A DNA stretch of 64,000 bases from Rubrivivax rivuli (GTDB lineage Bacteria > Pseudomonadota > Gammaproteobacteria > Burkholderiales > Burkholderiaceae_C). The first letter of the stretch is position 1, and each line of letters begins with the position of its first letter. The translations under genes and the position numbers were made by a program. The notes under the pieces are model-generated. The model saw only the letters and a program-made list of their open reading frames with translations. It was not told where the DNA came from and made no database searches. Positions 58,494-64,000 of this stretch are shown piece after piece. The stretch spans positions 310,001-374,000 of the forward strand of contig NZ_SACR01000004.1 of NCBI RefSeq assembly GCF_004016505.1, written 5' to 3'.

Positions 58494-61379
58494 ATGCCCC
58501 CAGCCTCCAACCCGACATCCCCCGTCACCGCCCGCGCGGGCGACGGCGAGGGGCTGCGCGCCAACACCGGGCCGCGGCGCGTGCGTTGGGCCATGTACCT
58601 GGCCTTTGCCGTGCTGGCGCTGGCCGTGGGCCTGCAGGGCCTGGCCATGATGCGGCTGGAGTCGATGCGCAGTGCCGACGCCGAGATCCTCGACCGTGCC
58701 GGTCTGCAGCGCACCTTTCTTCAGAAGGTGGCGCGGACGGGCGCGATGCTGGCCCTGGCGGAGACCGACGGCGAGCGCAAGCCCCAGATGCAGGGCCTGC
58801 AGGACCTCCTGGCCCAGAGCGCGCAGGACGCGCTGGCGCTGGAGCACCAGCTGGCCCAGCAGATGGCGCGCTCGCCCGATGCGCAGCAACTGGCCGCGCA
58901 GCCCCTGGAGCGCTGGCAGGACGCCCGCGAGAAGCTCTGGTACCGCGCCCAGGCCTTGTTGCTCAGCGCCGAGATCGGTGGGGCCGACGGCCTGCGCCAG
59001 CGCGTGACCGCGCTGCACCAGGCCGCCGACCCCGCCATGGCGGCGGCCCAGGGGCTGAGCGACGCGCTGCGCCGTGCCGCCGAGCTGCGCGCCGAGCGCA
59101 TGCTCGACGAGATGCGCTGGGGCATGGCCGGCATCCTGGTGCTGCTGGGCCTGCTCGGTCTGGCGGTGGTGGAGCCCACGGCGCGCGCCGTGCAGCGCCA
59201 CGGCCAGCGCCTGCGCGAGCAGGCGGCCGAACTGCAGCGCCTGGCGCTGGTGGCCGAGCACACCAGCGCGCTGGTGCTCATCACCGATGGGCAGGACCGC
59301 ATCGTCTGGGCCAACAGCGCCTTCACACGCAGCACCGGCTGGCCCCTGGCCGATGCGTTCGGCCGCCGGCCCGGTGAGCTGCTGGGCCACCCGCAGGCCG
59401 ACGAGGCCGTGCTCACCCGCGTGCAGCAGGCGCTGCGCGAAGGCCAGGGCGTGCGCCAGGAGTGGCTGCACCGCGCACGCGACGGCCGCGACCTCTGGCT
59501 CGACGTCGACCTTCGCCCGCTGCTGGACGAGGCGGGCGCCATCACCGGCCACGTGCGGGTGTGCAGCGACACCTCGGCGCGGGTGCAGCAACAGGCCAAG
59601 CTGCGCACGCTGTGGGCTGCCTTGCCCGTGGGCGTGACGGTGATGGGCCCCGACGGCCAGGTCATCGAAGCCAACCTGGAGGCCGAGCGCATGCTGGGCC
59701 TGAGCCGGCAGCAGCTGCAGGGCTTCACCGCCCGCCAGGCGCAGCGCCACCTGCTGCGCGCCGATGGCACGCCCTACCGGATCGACGACCTGCCGGCCAT
59801 GCGCACCCTGAGCACGCGCCAGCCCGTGCACAACGAGACCATGGGCGTGCGCCGCCGCGACGGCAGCGTGGGCTGGCTGCTCGTCAACACGCTGCCGCAG
59901 ACCGACGCCAGCGGCCAGGTGATGGGCCTGGTGGCCTGCTTCAGCGACATCACCGAGAGCCGCGCGCTGCAGGAACGCCTGCGCGCCAACGCCCGCACCG
60001 ACGCCCTCACGCGCCTGCCCAACCGCGACGTGGTGATGGAGCGCCTGCAGCGGGCCATCGGGCATGCGCGCCGGCACCCGGGCTATGGTTTTGCCGTGCT
60101 TTTCATGGACTTCGACCGCTTCAAGCAGGTCAACGACACCCTGGGCCACGGCGCCGGCGACGAACTGCTGCGCCAGATCGCCCAGCGGCTGCTGCGCGCG
60201 CTGCGCCCGGGCGACGCGGTGGCCCGCCTGGCCAACGGCGACGAGCCCGGCGCGCCCATGGCCGCGCGGCTGGGTGGCGACGAGTTCGTCGTCGTGCTCG
60301 ACGGCATCAGCGACCCCGAGCGCGTGGCCGGCATCGCGCACCGCCTGCTGGCCGAACTGAGCGAGCCCTACACGCTGGAGAACATGCCGGTGCAGAGCAG
60401 CGTGAGCATCGGCGTGGTGCTTTGCAAGGAGGCGGCGGCCACGGCCGACGAAGACTTCGATGCCAGCGTGGTGGCAGAAGAGGTGCTGCGCAACGCCGAC
60501 ACCGCCATGTACGAAGCCAAGCGCGCCGGGCGTGCGCGCTGGGTGCTCTTCGACGATTCGATGCACGAGCGCGTGGTGCGCGCGCTCGAGGTGGAAGGCG
60601 ACCTGCGCCGCGCGCTGAAGGAGGACGAGCTCTTCGTCGTCTACCAGCCGGTGGTGGATCTGGCCGACCGCTGCCTCGTGGGCGTGGAGGCGCTGGTGCG
60701 CTGGCGCCACCCGCAGCGGGGCCTGGTGCCGCCGGGCGAGTTCATCGCCATCGCCGAGGAATCGGGGCTCATCGATGCGCTGGGCGCCTTCGTGCTGGAG
60801 ACCGCCTGCCGGCAGTTCGTGCAGTGGCAGCAGCGCCTGGGCGCAGCCGGCCCCAAGCAACTGGCGGTGAACATGTCGCGCGCACAGCTGCAGCGCAACG
60901 GGCTGGTGGAAGACGTGCGCGCCGTGCTGCAGGCCAACGGCATGACGCCTGCCCACCTGCAGCTGGAGGTGACCGAGAGCCTGGCCGCGCAGGACGAACG
61001 CGTGCAGACCACGCTGCGCGAGCTCAAGGCCCTGGGCGTTCGCCTGGCGCTGGACGACTTCGGCACCGGTTACAGCAGCCTGGCCTGCCTGCACCAGATG
61101 CCGGTGGACACCGTGAAGGTGGACCGCAGCTTCGTCAAGCATGCCGAGACGGTGGAGTACCACCGCGTGCTCATCGAGGCCACCATCCGCGTGGCGCGCA
61201 CGATGGGCATGACCACCGTGGCCGAGGGCATCGAGACCGAGGGCCAGGCCGAGCTGATGCGCACGCTCACCTGCGACCGTGGCCAGGGTTACCTCTTTGC
61301 GCGGCCCCTGGAGGCCGCGGAACTGGAGCGCTGGGCAGCGGCCCAGGCCCAGCATCGCCCGGCCGCCCTCGCGGCCTGA
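58494..61379 (+). CDS. Membrane PAS-GGDEF-EAL protein (c-di-GMP synthesis/degradation)
   Basis: About 961 residues from ATG 58494. TM1 about 38-58; a PilJ-like helical sensor (AGLQRTFLQKVARTGAMLAL) in the periplasm; TM2 about 205-225; two PAS domains (about 255-370 and 375-500); GGDEF with an intact loop at residues 594-598 (ARLGGDEFVVVL) after a short insert and without an inhibitory RxxD five residues ahead; EAL domain with VEALVRWRHP (Glu732), NMSRAQL, DDFGTGYSSL and AEGIETE, so phosphodiesterase activity looks possible. The start is uncertain: a GTG at 58437 is in frame. A perfect AAGGAGGTGA lies at 58431-58440, about 54 bases before the ATG. Confidence 0.9.
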   Translation: MPPASNPTSPVTARAGDGEGLRANTGPRRVRWAMYLAFAVLALAVGLQGLAMMRLESMRSADAEILDRAGLQRTFLQKVARTGAMLALAETDGERKPQMQGLQDLLAQSAQDALALEHQLAQQMARSPDAQQLAAQPLERWQDAREKLWYRAQALLLSAEIGGADGLRQRVTALHQAADPAMAAAQGLSDALRRAAELRAERMLDEMRWGMAGILVLLGLLGLAVVEPTARAVQRHGQRLREQAAELQRLALVAEHTSALVLITDGQDRIVWANSAFTRSTGWPLADAFGRRPGELLGHPQADEAVLTRVQQALREGQGVRQEWLHRARDGRDLWLDVDLRPLLDEAGAITGHVRVCSDTSARVQQQAKLRTLWAALPVGVTVMGPDGQVIEANLEAERMLGLSRQQLQGFTARQAQRHLLRADGTPYRIDDLPAMRTLSTRQPVHNETMGVRRRDGSVGWLLVNTLPQTDASGQVMGLVACFSDITESRALQERLRANARTDALTRLPNRDVVMERLQRAIGHARRHPGYGFAVLFMDFDRFKQVNDTLGHGAGDELLRQIAQRLLRALRPGDAVARLANGDEPGAPMAARLGGDEFVVVLDGISDPERVAGIAHRLLAELSEPYTLENMPVQSSVSIGVVLCKEAAATADEDFDASVVAEEVLRNADTAMYEAKRAGRARWVLFDDSMHERVVRALEVEGDLRRALKEDELFVVYQPVVDLADRCLVGVEALVRWRHPQRGLVPPGEFIAIAEESGLIDALGAFVLETACRQFVQWQQRLGAAGPKQLAVNMSRAQLQRNGLVEDVRAVLQANGMTPAHLQLEVTESLAAQDERVQTTLRELKALGVRLALDDFGTGYSSLACLHQMPVDTVKVDRSFVKHAETVEYHRVLIEATIRVARTMGMTTVAEGIETEGQAELMRTLTCDRGQGYLFARPLEAAELERWAAAQAQHRPAALAA

Positions 61380-61548
61380 GCACGCGGCCTGCCGCCTGAC
61401 TCCGCCCGCCCGGTCGGGGGCGTGTGCATTTCATCGTCGGCTTTCTGCGCTTCGTCGCAGCCGGCAAGCTTCTGACCACCCCGCTTCCTAGACTGCGCAG
61501 CGCTGACGGGCCCTGGAGCCCGCCTGCTACCGCCGAGGAGGACGGACG

Positions 61549-62781
61549 ATGAACAAGAAGTGGATGTGGGGCGCCAGCCTGGGGGCCGTGGTGCTGGCCG
61601 GTGCCAGTGGCGCCTGGGTGGCCGGGGTGTTCAAGCCGGGCGCGAAGCCGCCAGCGGCCGCCGCCCAGGCGGCCGGCAAGGAGGGCAAGGACGGCAAGCA
61701 CGGGAAGGACGGCAAGAAGCCCGAGACCCCGCTGGAATTCGCCGCGCGTGAAGTGGTGCAGCCCGTGGTGGCGCGCCTGCCCGTGGTGGTGGAGTTCTCC
61801 GGTCCGCTGGTGGCACCGCAGACGGCCACGGTGCGGGCCCGCGCCAGCGGCACGCTGCTGGCGCTGAACGTGGCCGAAGGCAGCCGCGTGGTGGCCGGGC
61901 AGGTGATCGGCCGCATCGAACTGGCCGATCTGGCCAGCCGCGTGGCCGAACGCAGCGCGATGCTGGAATCGGCCCGCGCCGCGCTGGCGCAGGCCGAACG
62001 CACCCATGCCAGCAACGAGAGCCTGGCGGCACAGAAATTCATCTCGCCCAACGCGCTGGAGAGCTCGGCCGCGGCGCTGGCCACCGCGCGAGCGCAGCTC
62101 AACGCCGCGCAGGCCTCGCTGGACACCACGCGCGTGGGGTTGCGTGATGCCACGCTGGTGGCGCCCATCGCCGGCATCGTGGCCAAGCGCCACGCCGTGC
62201 CGGGCGAGAAGCTCAGCGTCGAGCAGCAGGTGCTGAGCATCGTCGACCTGGCCAGGCTGGAACTGGCCGGCAGCGTGGGCACGCACGAGGTCTCGCGCAT
62301 CGCCCCGGGGCTGGCGGTGCAGGTGCAGGTGGAAGGCATGGACAAGCCCGTGGCCGGCCGCGTGGCGCGCATCGCCCCGGCGGCCGAGGCCGGCACGCGC
62401 AGCATCGGCGTCACCATCGAGCTGGCCAACCCCCAGGAGCGCCTGCGCGCCGGGCAGTACGCCCTGGCGCGCGCCACGCTGAACGACGAGGCCGAGCGCC
62501 TGACGCTGCCCGACAGCGCCGTGGGCAGCACCTCGGGGCAAGACCACGTGTGGGTGATCGAGAACGGCACGCTGGCACGCCGCGCCGTCACCCTGGGCCG
62601 GCGCGACCCGCGCGCCGGGCGCGTGGAGGTGCTGCAGGGCGTGACGCCGGCCAGCCAGGTGCTGGCGGCGCGCTTCGACAACCTGCGTGAAGGCGCCAAG
62701 GCCTCGGTGGCTGCCGCCAAGGGCAGCGGCACCGCCGCGGCGGTGGCTTCGGCGGCAGCTTCGGCCCCGCTGGTGAAGTAA
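61549..62781 (+). CDS. RND efflux periplasmic adaptor (membrane fusion protein)
   Basis: A 410-residue HlyD/AcrA-type protein. The N-terminal membrane anchor (about 5-27) lacks a lipobox cysteine; a Lys/Gly-rich linker (KEGKDGKHGKDGKK) follows; then the lipoyl half-motifs (ASGTLLALNVAEGSRVVAGQVI and DATLVAPIAGIVAKRHAVPGE) flank a coiled-coil hairpin (about 125-195), and beta-barrel domains follow. GAGGAGG is well placed before the ATG. It bridges the inner-membrane pump to an outer-membrane channel, not encoded here. The 169-base gap before it holds a possible TAGACT -10 (61489) and no regulator gene. Confidence 0.92.
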   Translation: MNKKWMWGASLGAVVLAGASGAWVAGVFKPGAKPPAAAAQAAGKEGKDGKHGKDGKKPETPLEFAAREVVQPVVARLPVVVEFSGPLVAPQTATVRARASGTLLALNVAEGSRVVAGQVIGRIELADLASRVAERSAMLESARAALAQAERTHASNESLAAQKFISPNALESSAAALATARAQLNAAQASLDTTRVGLRDATLVAPIAGIVAKRHAVPGEKLSVEQQVLSIVDLARLELAGSVGTHEVSRIAPGLAVQVQVEGMDKPVAGRVARIAPAAEAGTRSIGVTIELANPQERLRAGQYALARATLNDEAERLTLPDSAVGSTSGQDHVWVIENGTLARRAVTLGRRDPRAGRVEVLQGVTPASQVLAARFDNLREGAKASVAAAKGSGTAAAVASAAASAPLVK

Positions 62782-62792
62782 GGGGCGCGGCC

Positions 62793-64000
62793 ATGTGGAT
62801 CACCCGCGTTTCCATCCAGAACCCGGTCTTCGCCGCCATGGTGATGGTGGCGCTGTGCGTGCTGGGCCTGTTCAGCTACAACAAGCTGGGCGTCGAGCAG
62901 ATGCCCGACATCACCTTCCCCGGCGCCTGGATGGAGGTGCGCTACCCCGGCGCCTCGCCCGAGGCCGTGGAGCGTGAGCTCGTCAAGCCGCTGGAAGAAG
63001 CCGTCAACAGCATCGCCGGCGTCAAGCGCATCACCTCGGGTGCGCGCGAGGGCACGGGCTGGGTCAACGTCGAGTTCAAGCTCGACGCCGACATGGGCCG
63101 CGCGATGGAAGACCTGCGCGACCGCGTGGCCGGCGTGCAGGGCAGCTTTCCGAAGGACGTGAAGGCGCCGACCATCGCGCGCTGGAACAACGACAACAGC
63201 GAGCCGGTGGTCACCATGGCCATCGTCAGCAAGACGCGCAGCGCGCGCGAGCTCTCCATCCTGGGCGAGCAGACCGTGGCCAAGCGCCTGCAGCGCGTGG
63301 AAGGCGTGGCGCGCGTGGAGGTCAACGGCCTGACCGAACGCGAGGTGCGCATCGACCTCGACCCGGTGCGCCTGCGCGCCTATGGCGTGACGCCGGCAGA
63401 GATTGCCACCGCGCTGCGCGAAGCCAACGCCGACCAGCCCGTGGGCCTGATCAGCGACCGCACGCAAGACGCGCTGCTGCGCGTGGAAGGCCGCGTGCGC
63501 GACCCGCGCCAGTTCGAGAACGTGGTGGTGGCCCGGCGCGGCAACCTGAGCCTGACGCTGTCTGACCTGGGCACGCTGGTGGAGCGCGAGCGCGAGCCCG
63601 ATTCGGTGGCCCGCATCAACGGCCAGCGCGCCATCAGCTTCAACATCTTCAAGCAGCAGGACGCCAACATCGTGGCCGCCGGCGAGGCCGTGAAGAAGGC
63701 GCTGGAAGAGCTGAAGCCGCAGCTGCCGCCCGATGTGGAAGTGCGCGTCATCAACGCCAGCAGCGACTGGGTCAAGGGCAGCCTGAGCGGCCTGCGCAAC
63801 ACGCTGATCGAAGGCGCGCTGCTCACCGTGGCCATCGTCTTCCTGTTCCTGCACAGCTGGCGCAGCACCATCATCACGGGGCTGACGCTGCCCATCGCGG
63901 TGATCAGCAGCTTCATCGCCGTCTATGCCTTCGGCTTCACGCTGAACTTCATGACGATGATGGCGCTGTCGCTCTGCATCGGCCTCTTGATCGACGACGC
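62793..64000 (+). CDS. RND efflux transporter permease (N-terminal part, cut by window end)
   Basis: The frame opens with ATG 62793 (MWITRVSIQNPVFAAMVMVAL) 11 bases after the adaptor stop and stays open for about 402 residues to the window edge. It matches HAE1/AcrB-type pumps: TM1 at about 11-30, porter-domain GASPEAVERELVKPLEEAVNSIAGV, then TM2-TM4 from about 345. The last codons read SLCIGLLIDDA, the TM4 motif with the two aspartates that relay protons in AcrB. Full proteins are about 1030 residues. Drug, lipid or metal specificity cannot be told. Confidence 0.94.
   Translation, partial: MWITRVSIQNPVFAAMVMVALCVLGLFSYNKLGVEQMPDITFPGAWMEVRYPGASPEAVERELVKPLEEAVNSIAGVKRITSGAREGTGWVNVEFKLDADMGRAMEDLRDRVAGVQGSFPKDVKAPTIARWNNDNSEPVVTMAIVSKTRSARELSILGEQTVAKRLQRVEGVARVEVNGLTEREVRIDLDPVRLRAYGVTPAEIATALREANADQPVGLISDRTQDALLRVEGRVRDPRQFENVVVARRGNLSLTLSDLGTLVEREREPDSVARINGQRAISFNIFKQQDANIVAAGEAVKKALEELKPQLPPDVEVRVINASSDWVKGSLSGLRNTLIEGALLTVAIVFLFLHSWRSTIITGLTLPIAVISSFIAVYAFGFTLNFMTMMALSLCIGLLIDD

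Overview
The window is core chromosome of a GC-rich betaproteobacterium of the order Burkholderiales, most like the Leptothrix/Rubrivivax/Ideonella or Comamonadaceae side. Supporting signs are a complete nuoABCDEFGHIJKLMN operon preceded by tpiA, secG and tRNA-Leu, the iscR-S-U-A-hscBA-fdx cluster, the rpsU-yqeY pair, 6S RNA between zapA and an EVE-domain gene, an intracellular PHB depolymerase, and a dispersed GC-rich repeat of the kind I remember from Comamonadaceae. This placement is from gene content and order, not from a phylogeny. I see no insertion sequence, prophage, integrase or CRISPR array, and no gene with obviously foreign composition. The window edges cut two genes: pmbA at the left and an RND efflux permease at the right.

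Layout. Positions 1-5.4 kb: end of pmbA, then a TRAP transporter whose binding protein (plus strand) converges on its permeases dctQM (minus strand). The permeases follow rpsU, yqeY and a small DUF442 gene. Positions 5.7-12.8 kb: ybiB, a PAS/degenerate-GGDEF protein, a TauE exporter, an EVE protein, 6S RNA, zapA and a zapB-like gene, nth, a solitary rsxB, and phaZ with a PhaR-like box upstream. Positions 13-17 kb: aromatic aminotransferase, uvrB and a low-molecular-weight phosphatase. Positions 17-22.6 kb: the isc operon behind an IscR-type operator.

Positions 22.6-29.3 kb: a candidate sigma-54-dependent small RNA on the minus strand (the most novel item here), tsaD, rpsO and pnp with structured leaders, a quinone oxidoreductase, tpiA, secG and tRNA-Leu. 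A strong terminator stands just before nuoA. Positions 29.4-44.1 kb: respiratory complex I, interrupted between nuoI and nuoJ by the dispersed repeat. Positions 44.1-51 kb: NUDIX hydrolase, DUF1178, FAD-linked oxidase, DUF2069, YihY, alpha/beta hydrolase, metY and a CBS protein. Positions 51-64 kb: a hybrid histidine kinase with two periplasmic solute-binding domains, aroC, an MFS transporter, a chemotaxis receptor, a GGDEF-EAL protein and an RND efflux pair.

The genes cover energy metabolism (complex I and the Fe-S assembly that feeds it), RNA turnover, carbon storage and uptake, and signalling through c-di-GMP, chemotaxis and a hybrid kinase. Most control signals are simple -10 boxes (TAGAAT, TATAAT, TACAAT) without a clear -35. 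The more interesting regulation is RNA-based: 6S RNA, the candidate small RNA, an attenuator-like hairpin between iscA and hscB, leader hairpins before rpsO and pnp, and the terminator before nuoA.
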